A stretch of 64,000 nt of DNA from Microcaldota archaeon. GTDB lineage: Archaea > Micrarchaeota > Micrarchaeia > Anstonellales > Anstonellaceae. Shown here in pieces: positions 58,163 through 64,000 of the stretch (the stretch's first letter is position 1; every line of letters begins with the position of its first letter). The stretch is taken from NCBI GenBank assembly GCA_021813025.1, contig JAKAME010000001.1:1-64000 (forward strand), read 5' to 3'. Under the pieces are notes generated by a model. It did not search any database. It saw only the letters and a list, made by a program, of their open reading frames with translations, and was not told the origin of the DNA. The position numbers and the translations under genes are program-made.

Positions 58163-59245
58163 TCACACTTCAAATTCAAACATGTCGCCTTCCTTTTCCT
58201 TTAGGCGGATGAGGGCCTTGGCGACCTGCTCGTCTGTCAGATGCAGGCCCAGAGCGTCGGACAAATATCTTACCACGTTCTTGCCGGAATACTCGCCCAC
58301 CACCACGCGCCGGCGTATACCCAAAGAGGTTGGGGAGAAAGCCTCATAGGCCTTGCCATCGGTTCGCAGCACCGCGCCCAAGTGGGTTCCTCCCTTGTGG
58401 CGGAATACGTTTTCTCCGACTATGGGGCTGAAGGGGTCGGCCGGAAGGCCGGTGATGGATGAGAAAAGGCGCGAAAGCTTCGGAAGCTCGACTGCCTTCA
58501 TCTCGTTTCGCTGGCCATAGAGCACTTGGAGAGCCATAACCACTTCGGCCAAGCGCGGGATGCCTGCGCGCTCTCCCGCGCCGTTGATGGAGGCGTGGAT
58601 GCAGTCTGCTCCGGCTTCTATTCCAGCCAGCGAATTTGCAAGCGCAAGGCCCAAGTCATTGTGGCAGTGCAAATCTAGGCCAATGTTTGGAAGGGCGGCG
58701 CGCACGTGGCGGATGAGGGCATGCATGCTCGAAGGAGTCATGATGCCGACAGTATCAGTAATAGATATTCTATCCGCTCCCGCCTCGGCCGCCACTTTGG
58801 CAAACTGCATCAGCTCCTCCATGTTGGTTCTTGACGCATCCTCGCATGTGAAGCGCATTTTCACCCCATGGCTTTTGGCATACTCAATCATTTTTCGCGT
58901 CTGCTCCAAGGCAGCTTGCCTGTCCATGTGCAGCTTGTGCTCCAGATGAACCGGGGAGGTGGAGAGGTAGATGGCAATCCATTGGGGGTCGAATTTGAGC
59001 AGGAGGTCGATATCGGATTGGGTGGCTCTTCCGTGGAGGATGACATTGGAGCGGAAGCCTGCTTGCAAGAGGTCTTTGGCTGTCTGCTCGCTTCTCTGGC
59101 TCACTATTGGAGAGTATTCGATGAAATCCACACCCAAGGTGTTGAGGCCGTGGGCTATCTTGAGCGCCTGCTCGGGGCTGAAACGCACTCTTGTGGCCTG
59201 CGCGCCCTCGCGCAGGGTGGAATCTAGCACCAGAATGTTTTGCAT
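58163..59245 (-). CDS. lysS: Homocitrate synthase (LysS)
   Basis: This 360-residue DRE-TIM metallolyase condenses acetyl-CoA and 2-oxoglutarate. The N-terminal LVLDSTLREGAQATRVRFSP holds the catalytic Arg and metal Asp, and LDLHCHNDLGLALANSLAG with the two metal His is clear. The protein lacks the C-terminal regulatory domain of LeuA, as archaeal LysS enzymes do. It begins the lysS-RAM-lysT-lysU-dehydrogenase operon, with a TATA box about 24 bases upstream. Citramalate or isopropylmalate activity is possible but less likely here. Confidence 0.87.
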   Translation of the reverse strand: MQNILVLDSTLREGAQATRVRFSPEQALKIAHGLNTLGVDFIEYSPIVSQRSEQTAKDLLQAGFRSNVILHGRATQSDIDLLLKFDPQWIAIYLSTSPVHLEHKLHMDRQAALEQTRKMIEYAKSHGVKMRFTCEDASRTNMEELMQFAKVAAEAGADRISITDTVGIMTPSSMHALIRHVRAALPNIGLDLHCHNDLGLALANSLAGIEAGADCIHASINGAGERAGIPRLAEVVMALQVLYGQRNEMKAVELPKLSRLFSSITGLPADPFSPIVGENVFRHKGGTHLGAVLRTDGKAYEAFSPTSLGIRRRVVVGEYSGKNVVRYLSDALGLHLTDEQVAKALIRLKEKEGDMFEFEV

Positions 59246-59262
59246 AAGTTGGAATGAGGCTG

Positions 59263-59274
59263 GCTTTAATTAAA
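59263..59274 (-). promoter_or_regulatory. TATA box of the lysS operon
   Basis: ATTTAATTAAAG on the minus strand lies about 24 bases before the lysS ATG, with no ribosome site between: a leaderless transcript. Confidence 0.65.
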
Positions 59275-59313
59275 TACTAAATGTTGCAGGTATAACAAAA
59301 TAAGATGAGGAGG

Positions 59314-59326
59314 AACGGACGGACTG
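59314..59326 (+). repeat. 13-bp direct repeat, left border of the FtsZ-like island
   Basis: AACGGACGGACTG recurs exactly at 61830-61842. The two copies bracket the A+T-richer three-gene island and lie just outside the conserved lysS and DRG genes, as expected for an attachment site or target duplication. Confidence 0.6.
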
Positions 59327-59611
59327 ATACCTTTTCGTTAGCCTGACCGACGGGGTTGTTTGGCTGATGACGAGTTTTGGACTAGTGAAACTTCGACACG
59401 CCCCTAAAAGAAAACGAAAGACGCGGAAATCATAGGAAACCACGGGAGAAAACCAGAACTGTTCGATAGTTTAAAACGTTCCTACTGCAATTTCTGTCAG
59501 ACTATGGATATCAAGATAACGCAGATAACCAAAATAGAGTGCAAACAGTGCGGGAAAACGAGATTGATAACAACAAGGATAAAATAACCTCAAGAACGGA
59601 TAAGTGATTGA
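59327..59611 (+). other. Non-coding lead-in of the island
   Basis: This stretch between the left repeat and the FtsZ-like gene holds the broken zinc-ribbon frame described separately and otherwise shows no gene. The base composition shifts towards A+T here. GTGATTG just before 59612 is the ribosome site of the FtsZ-like gene. Confidence 0.4.
59385..59587 (+). pseudogene. Broken small zinc-ribbon gene
   Basis: A GTG frame (MKLRHAPKRKRKTRKS, stop at 59433) is followed in another frame by codons for YCNFCQTMDIKITQITKIEC and CKQCGK, a C-x2-C...C-x2-C zinc ribbon, ending at 59587. That second frame has no start codon before its first Cys pair, so one frameshift would join the two parts into a basic protein of about 65 residues. 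It may be a decayed gene or a sequencing error. Confidence 0.35.
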
Positions 59612-60256
59612 ATGGCAAAAGTAATTGAAAAAAGAGAGGTAATAATCGCAGGAGTAGGTGCAGGTCGCATGATTTTATCCGAGATTGCAGACTGTGCGCA
59701 TGAATTCGGGGGCGGTAGATTACCTGCTGTATTGTATGATACACATATGGGAGGTATCGCGTGCGCCAAATCGCCGACTAAAGGCGTTTTAATCGGCAAA
59801 GAAATCTTTGGAGGGAGCGGTGCGTTTGGAGAAATTAAAAAATGCAGAATTTCCGCCTTAAAAGAACGGAAAAAGATTGGCGATGCAATTGCAGGTTCAA
59901 AAGTTGTAATCGTTGTGACATGTCTTGGAGGCGGCACTGGATCCGGCATTGCGCCGGTTGTGTGCGATATTGCAGGCAAACAAGGCGCATTTGTGATTGC
60001 GGTTGCCACTTATCCTGCGAAGTGTATCCCTAAGACATGGAAAAAATGCAGAGAGATGGCAGAAACAGGGCTGGATGGACTCAAAAAACATGCAGACGTT
60101 TTGATGATAGTGGATAGTGAAAAGATACGCAGGCATATGGAAAAAAATACCGAGTGGCCGGATTTGTGTTTGGTTTGTAATCGTATTGCGGCAAGGATGG
60201 TCTGGGACATATGCAAGGGTAAGGGCTTACAGCAAGTGTGGGATGCAAAGGATTGA
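59612..60256 (+). CDS. Minimal FtsZ/tubulin-like GTP-binding protein
   Basis: This 214-residue protein has the nucleotide-binding half of the FtsZ/tubulin fold. IIAGVGAGRMILSEIAD corresponds to the first phosphate loop; VLIGKEIFGGSGAFGE to the T3 region; LGGGTGSGIAPVVCDIAGK (residues 105-123) is the tubulin signature; and FVIAVATYP then DVLMIVDSEKI follow as in FtsZ. FtsZ is usually 320-400 residues; here the C-terminal domain with the catalytic T7 loop is absent, so polymer-coupled GTP hydrolysis is not expected. It heads the island operon. Confidence 0.82.
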   Translation: MAKVIEKREVIIAGVGAGRMILSEIADCAHEFGGGRLPAVLYDTHMGGIACAKSPTKGVLIGKEIFGGSGAFGEIKKCRISALKERKKIGDAIAGSKVVIVVTCLGGGTGSGIAPVVCDIAGKQGAFVIAVATYPAKCIPKTWKKCREMAETGLDGLKKHADVLMIVDSEKIRRHMEKNTEWPDLCLVCNRIAARMVWDICKGKGLQQVWDAKD

Positions 60257-60288
60257 CAACTGAGAAGGAAAATATCGAGGACAAGAAA

Positions 60289-60900
60289 ATGAACGACTCT
60301 GACGAAAATTTTTATAAATGCGGCACGCCCATGTCCAAACGGCATAATGAACGATGTAAAGAGTGCAAAACGCGGGTTTTCCAGCTACTATGTGGGCTAT
60401 TCGGAGAAGTAAAACGTGAGCATAATTTGGGGATTAGCAGCGGTTTAGATTCGTTCGAGCATTCCACAAACTATGCTCACTTGAGTAACATCCTCCATAT
60501 GCTTCAGGAATATCGTGGCTACAACAACTTCGTCAGAAGAAGGCGGATGACCAATGTGGATTTTTTTGTTCCCGCCCACGGGCTTATCGTTGAATTCGAT
60601 GAATCCCAACACTTCACTAAACCCCGTCAAATCGCGTTAGATAACTATCCTGCCGACCTCAAACTTGGATTTAATCGGAAACAATGGGTTGAACGATGCG
60701 TGCATCTGCATAAGACGGACAACGACCCGCCCTACCGCGACGAGACACGGGCATGGTATGACACATTGAAGGACTTTGCGCCGTCAATCCTCGATTTGAA
60801 GCCTACCGTTCGTTTATACTCCAAAGATTGTGTTTGGTGCGAATTGGATCTGGGGAATAGCGGAAACATAGCGGAGTTCAAGAGGAGGTTGGGCGTATGA
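60289..60900 (+). CDS. Zinc-finger PD-(D/E)XK-like endonuclease
   Basis: This 203-residue protein has a small Cys cluster at residues 11-26 (CGTPMSKRHNERCKECK), a helical region, and then TNVDFFVPAHGLIVEFDESQ-H. The pattern Asp91, Glu102-x-Asp104, then Gln-His matches DUF559/Vsr-type members of the PD-(D/E)XK superfamily, which cleave or nick DNA. Upstream in-frame codons (GTG 60238) overlap the FtsZ-like gene; ATG 60289 is preferred. The stop overlaps the next start (ATGA), so the two are coupled. The exact activity is inference. Confidence 0.65.
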   Translation: MNDSDENFYKCGTPMSKRHNERCKECKTRVFQLLCGLFGEVKREHNLGISSGLDSFEHSTNYAHLSNILHMLQEYRGYNNFVRRRRMTNVDFFVPAHGLIVEFDESQHFTKPRQIALDNYPADLKLGFNRKQWVERCVHLHKTDNDPPYRDETRAWYDTLKDFAPSILDLKPTVRLYSKDCVWCELDLGNSGNIAEFKRRLGV

Positions 60901-61730
60901 AATGCGCAGTGGTTTCATTTATTATGCATGTAGATGGCGGAACTTCAAGCAAGCCGAAACGCGCTGGCAAAGCCAAACGCGGAAATAGGACGCCGAACAA
61001 CGCTGACCTCGTGTTGGAAGTTTTAGAAAAGACCAAAGATTTAGCGATGGTTCTATTCTCAGGCTGGACGCTTGATAATGAAAACGAGTTGAATCGCGTG
61101 ATTGATGGCCTCCACGCGCCTCATCCGACATTCATTTTAGAAGTAGGTAGCGGATACGATACAAACGACAATCCACATTCTCCAGCAGGTTTTTACGTGA
61201 TTCAAGATGGCAAACTCAAACTCAATAAGGTGAAACAGTGGTTTGCTACGAGCGAAGAAGCCAACCGTAATGAAAAAAATCTTATAGAAAACTATCTGAC
61301 TACGCTAGAAAAAGATAGATGTTTTAGTGTCGATGGTAAGCGAGTTCGTCTGATTATCTGTGGTGAGAATAACGTCCTCCGAAACGAACAATCTCATAAT
61401 AACAAAGTTTATTGCCGAGCGGAAGACAAAGAATCGCAGACAAAGCTGGAATCGATACTTAACGACACCGACATCTTCATCAACCCGGCTCACACGCCGA
61501 TGGGCAACTTGGGAAAGATGAAAAAACGCTGGAAGTTCTTGAGTGAAACCAACAGGGTGCTATTGTTCGTAACTAACGAGTGCGCGAAGGCAGGAGTGAA
61601 AAATTTCGAGCCAAACTTATCCAAGCAGTCGCTCAAGTACGCATTTATCAACGGAAAAGAAACTGAATTCTCGAAATTGGCGTCTGGGAAACAATATCAA
61701 ATATCACAGGTTGATATTCCGACAAATTGA
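60897..61730 (+). CDS. Nitrilase-superfamily-like protein
   Basis: This 277-residue protein follows the layout of carbon-nitrogen hydrolases: DLAMVLFSGW in the place of the catalytic Glu strand, KLKLNKVKQW in the place of the Lys, KRVRLIICGENNVL with Cys155, and DTDIFINPAHTP then RWKFLSETNRVLLFVTNE in the place of the late strands. The match is fold-level only, the Glu position is unclear, and activity may be lost. A Lys/Arg-rich loop (KPKRAGKAKRGNR) near residue 20 is unusual. It is translationally coupled to the nuclease gene. Confidence 0.5.
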   Translation: MKCAVVSFIMHVDGGTSSKPKRAGKAKRGNRTPNNADLVLEVLEKTKDLAMVLFSGWTLDNENELNRVIDGLHAPHPTFILEVGSGYDTNDNPHSPAGFYVIQDGKLKLNKVKQWFATSEEANRNEKNLIENYLTTLEKDRCFSVDGKRVRLIICGENNVLRNEQSHNNKVYCRAEDKESQTKLESILNDTDIFINPAHTPMGNLGKMKKRWKFLSETNRVLLFVTNECAKAGVKNFEPNLSKQSLKYAFINGKETEFSKLASGKQYQISQVDIPTN

Positions 61731-61746
61731 CCCATAAACGAGAGCA

Positions 61747-61802
61747 GCCCTAGGGACACCTCCCTCATTTCCGCGTCTTGGGCTGTTTTAGGCGTTTTTC
61801 GC
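61747..61802 (+). terminator. Hairpin and T-run after the island operon
   Basis: CAGCCC and GGGCTG face each other across about 32 bases, followed by TTTTAGGCGTTTTT. It lies just past the last island gene. The loop is long, so the assignment is tentative. Confidence 0.35.
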
Positions 61803-61829
61803 GTAGCTCAGGCAGACGAGTTCTCTCCT

Positions 61830-61842
61830 AACGGACGGACTG
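61830..61842 (+). repeat. 13-bp direct repeat, right border of the island
   Basis: AACGGACGGACTG is identical to 59314-59326, lying nine bases before the 3' end of the convergent DRG gene. Upstream of it GCGTAGCTCAGGCAGACGAG has the look of a tRNA D arm, but no tRNA can be folded. Confidence 0.6.
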
Positions 61843-61850
61843 CCATCCCT

Positions 61851-62930
61851 TCATCTCTTATACACGCAAATCACGTCCCCGTCTTGAAGAACGTGGTCCA
61901 ACCCGGCCTTTTGCCCCGGAAATTTGGCGGACGGCCCCCACACCTGCGCGTAGCGGAACAGCTTCTTCAAATCCCGGTGCAGCCGCTCGCACGCATCCCC
62001 GACGTTGGAGCCTGCGCGCATCATCATGGGGGTGGAATCGGCATCCTCATTTCTGCGTTTGGTGTAGATGCGAATGAGCTGCAGTTTCTCCCATATTTTC
62101 TCCTTAAGCTCCTCCACCCCCTGATTTTTCTCTGCGGAAAGCGGCACGAAGCCGTAGGGAATTGCCTTGAGGAACTGCGGCTGGACCAAGTCGATTTTGT
62201 TGAGAAGGGTAATCGAGGGAGTGTATTTGCGCGAGCCTTCCAGCACGTCGATGAATTCATCAACAGTTGCATCCTGGCGAAGCATCACTTCGGCGTTGTG
62301 GATGCCCTGCTCGTGCAGAATAGCGATAATCATGCGCTCGTTCAGGTGCGTGAGCGGCACGGTGGCATGTATGTTGACGCCTCCGCGCAGCTTGGGATGC
62401 ACCAGCAGGTTGGGCCTTGACTTGTCCACGCGTATGCCGATGCCCTCAAGCTCCTCAATCAGCTTGGGCCGATAGAGAGGGTCGAATACGTCGAGCAGGA
62501 GCAGGATGAGGTCTGCGTTTCGCGCCACCGCTAAAACTTCCTTGCCACGCCCGGAGCCCTCTTTCGCGCCTGCAATAATGCCGGGCAGGTCCAGCAGCTG
62601 GATTTTCGCGCCCCGATAATCCAGGGCGCCGGGCACCACGGTCAGGGTGGTGAAGTGGTAGGCCGCAGTCTTGGATTTGGCGCCGGTGAGCGCGTTGAGA
62701 AGGGTGGATTTGCCGGTTGAGGGCAGGCCGATGAACACCACTGTTGCGTCGCCTGACTTCTTGACGTCAAACCCGCCTGTCTGCAATCCTGATTTCTTGG
62801 GGGCGGAGATGGCTTTCTTCAGGTGGGCTATTTTGGACTTGAGGATGCCGATGTGGAATTCGGTGGCTTTGTTTTTCTGGGTGCGGGCCAGCTCGTCCTC
62901 TAGCTCCTTGAGTTTGTCGGCAGAACCCAT
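61851..62930 (-). CDS. drg: DRG/Obg-family GTPase
   Basis: This 359-residue protein has an N-terminal helical HTH-like segment, G1 VFIGLPSTGKSTLLNALTG, G3 IQLLDLPGIIAGAKEGSGRG, G4 LLNKIDLV, and a C-terminal TGS domain (LIRIYTKRRN to GDVICVYK). DRG proteins bind ribosomes and relieve stalling in eukaryotes; archaeal homologues are almost universal. A TATA-like GATTTTTATT lies about 25 bases before the ATG on the minus strand. As a core gene it marks the edge of the island. Confidence 0.95.
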   Translation of the reverse strand: MGSADKLKELEDELARTQKNKATEFHIGILKSKIAHLKKAISAPKKSGLQTGGFDVKKSGDATVVFIGLPSTGKSTLLNALTGAKSKTAAYHFTTLTVVPGALDYRGAKIQLLDLPGIIAGAKEGSGRGKEVLAVARNADLILLLLDVFDPLYRPKLIEELEGIGIRVDKSRPNLLVHPKLRGGVNIHATVPLTHLNERMIIAILHEQGIHNAEVMLRQDATVDEFIDVLEGSRKYTPSITLLNKIDLVQPQFLKAIPYGFVPLSAEKNQGVEELKEKIWEKLQLIRIYTKRRNEDADSTPMMMRAGSNVGDACERLHRDLKKLFRYAQVWGPSAKFPGQKAGLDHVLQDGDVICVYKR

Positions 62931-63017
62931 GAGAGAATGAAGCGGTGGGGGAATAAAAATCAGGCGGGAGAGGAAAATCTGGCCAGAGAGGCTCGGGTTT
63001 CTGAGGTGGAGGACAGC

Positions 63018-63701
63018 TCAGGATTTGGAGGTAGTCACAATATCGTGCACCAGCGCACCGGCCTCCACTAACACCCCATTACTGAGGTCGCGCCAGTTGC
63101 CGACGAAGACCTCCCAGCCGGCACCAGATATGTTGTCATAGCCGGCACTGCGCCCAAGCGAGCCGAATTCGCTCCGGAATGAACGGTAGAGAGCATTTGT
63201 GCCAAAAGGACGCGAAGCCTGGCTTCCAGGCATACCTTCAACTGCGGAAAACCACCCTTTTGTTTGGGGTTGGTTGGCATAGAATTTGAGGAACTGGCGC
63301 CTATCCGCTGTGAATTCCTTGGAGACGAAAAGGCCAAAGTCGACGACGCAGATAGAAGGGTTGATAACCAAGAGGGGGTTCTGGGCCTTCAGCTCGTCTG
63401 GAGTGAGGACTTTCTCTGCATTGGGCAGGTGGAAGTCACCACCATTGCCGCGCACGGTGAGAGTGCCAGTCTTGGTGTTGATGGACTCACCCAAAGGCTT
63501 TTCGGTGTTGACCGAGAAACCCATAAAGAGAGGCATTTTGAGCGCTTTGAGTGCTTCGGGATTCTGCTGGGCGAACCGCTGCACTTCGGCCGGACCGAGC
63601 ATCTTTTCGAAGAATTTTTTCCCAGAGGTGTCGAAGGCAGTGATGCCTTTGATCAAATCGACCCCAGAAGCAACGCGCTGGGTTCGGAAGTTTAAAGCCA
63701 T
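63018..63701 (-). CDS. Hypothetical protein
   Basis: This 227-residue soluble protein matches no family I recognise. It has alternating strands and loops with many aromatic residues (LLVINPSICVVDFGLFVS, GWFSAVEGMPGS, GAGWEVFVGNW) and no signal peptide, metal motif or nucleotide loop. It has its own promoter: TTATTTAAAC at 63741-63750 (minus) and GTGAGATG close to the ATG. Its base composition resembles the rest of the window. Confidence 0.55.
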   Translation of the reverse strand: MALNFRTQRVASGVDLIKGITAFDTSGKKFFEKMLGPAEVQRFAQQNPEALKALKMPLFMGFSVNTEKPLGESINTKTGTLTVRGNGGDFHLPNAEKVLTPDELKAQNPLLVINPSICVVDFGLFVSKEFTADRRQFLKFYANQPQTKGWFSAVEGMPGSQASRPFGTNALYRSFRSEFGSLGRSAGYDNISGAGWEVFVGNWRDLSNGVLVEAGALVHDIVTTSKS

Positions 63702-63740
63702 AGATACATCTCACTTGACGTAATTATTGTGTATTTTTGT

Positions 63741-63750
63741 GTTTAAATAA
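63741..63750 (-). promoter_or_regulatory. TATA box
   Basis: TTATTTAAAC on the minus strand lies about 44 bases before the ATG at 63701, giving a leader of roughly 15-20 bases that contains a GTGAG ribosome site. Confidence 0.55.
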
Positions 63751-63816
63751 GTATCTGTGAAGCGACGGATGGGTGAGAGATTTAACAAGCTTAAGACCGG
63801 CCTCGAAGAGAAGCCC

Positions 63817-64000
63817 CTAGTTTTGGCTCTCTTCGCCAGCCGGTTCTTCGCTCGGGGCGGCTTCCTCCTCTTCTGCTTCCAGAACTTCGTCAGCTTCGAG
63901 AGGAGTTGATTTTGAGGCACGGGCGCGGGGCGCATTGTCTTGGCCGGATGGCGCAGGAACCGGCCGGCGGGCGGATTTTGCAGGAGCTGCCTTTTGCGCC
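63817..64000 (-). CDS. 3' end of a gene with a low-complexity acidic tail
   Basis: The minus strand is open from the window edge to a TAG at 63817. The last 60 codons encode an Ala/Pro/Arg-rich part (AARRPVPAPSGQ-like) and then a Glu/Ala-rich tail (EADEVLEAEEEEAAPSEEPA) ending GEESQN. Only the disordered C-terminus is visible, so the protein cannot be identified. The composition suits the charged tails seen on several proteins of this genome. Confidence 0.55.
   Translation of the reverse strand, partial: AQKAAPAKSARRPVPAPSGQDNAPRARASKSTPLEADEVLEAEEEEAAPSEEPAGEESQN

Noticed and set aside
61808..61829. Possible tRNA D-arm at the right edge of the island
   Set aside because: GTAGCTCAGGCAGACGAG looks like a D arm, but no acceptor, anticodon or T arm can be paired around it.
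63711..63935. A 74-codon minus-strand frame
   Set aside because: It overlaps, in another frame, the acidic-tail gene end and a promoter region, and has the composition of a shifted frame.
1..64000. CRISPR array, rRNA genes, replication origin
   Set aside because: No regularly spaced repeats, no rRNA-like stretches and no origin-type repeat cluster were seen on either strand.

Overview
The window comes from an archaeon. It encodes archaeal or eukaryotic-type translation proteins (S19e, L31e, L39e, LX, aIF6, archaeal PheT, RNase P Rpp21), PDCD5, prefoldin alpha, FtsY, an archaeal RecJ-like DHH protein, PyrB-PyrI, and lysine synthesis by the aminoadipate/LysW route. Many promoters are archaeal: TATA boxes about 25 bases before a start codon, and GGTGAT or GAGGTG ribosome sites. 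The DNA is G+C rich, so long antisense reading frames are common and were ignored. An intron-bearing tRNA-Ile that appears to carry a UAU anticodon, together with compact gene spacing, suggests a DPANN-type lineage (for example Diapherotrites or Micrarchaeota). That placement is inference.

Region 1 (1-18.3 kb) is a surface-glycan locus. It holds the end of a sulfotransferase, two methyltransferases, two glycosyltransferases, a CysQ/IMPase-like phosphatase, a formyltransferase, and a nonulosonic (sialic/legionaminic-like) acid pathway: 4,6-dehydratase, aminotransferase, NeuC-, NeuB- and NeuA-like enzymes. A HisF-HisH fusion, a GalE-like epimerase, an oxidoreductase, a Wzx-like flippase and an unrelated CPA2 antiporter complete it. 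Region 2 (18.3-28.5 kb) is mixed: a degenerate LAGLIDADG-fold protein, a HEAT-repeat protein, tRNA-Ala, the DHH protein, a secreted protein, pyrBI, the intron-bearing tRNA-Ile with a nearby tRNA fragment, and a TnpB element lacking its catalytic Glu.

Region 3 (28.5-37 kb) is the translation and protein-targeting cluster, followed by an unknown protein and convergent pheT. Region 4 (37-41.8 kb) is a minus-strand cluster with a HerA/VirB4-like ATPase, a membrane protein resembling the N-terminal part of VirB4, a winged-helix protein and a metallo-beta-lactamase-fold protein. Region 5 (42-59.2 kb) holds a LysW-like mini-protein, an aminotransferase and a transketolase. It then runs into a nearly complete lysine plus arginine pathway with two LysW carriers and two carrier ligases, interrupted by an apparently intact TnpB element.

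Region 6 (59.3-61.85 kb) is an A+T-richer island flanked by 13-bp direct repeats. It encodes a minimal FtsZ/tubulin-like GTP-binding domain, a zinc-finger PD-(D/E)XK-like nuclease and a nitrilase-fold-like protein. I cannot match this trio to a described system and consider it the best candidate for something new. The window ends with a DRG-family GTPase, an unknown protein and the 3' end of a gene with an acidic tail.
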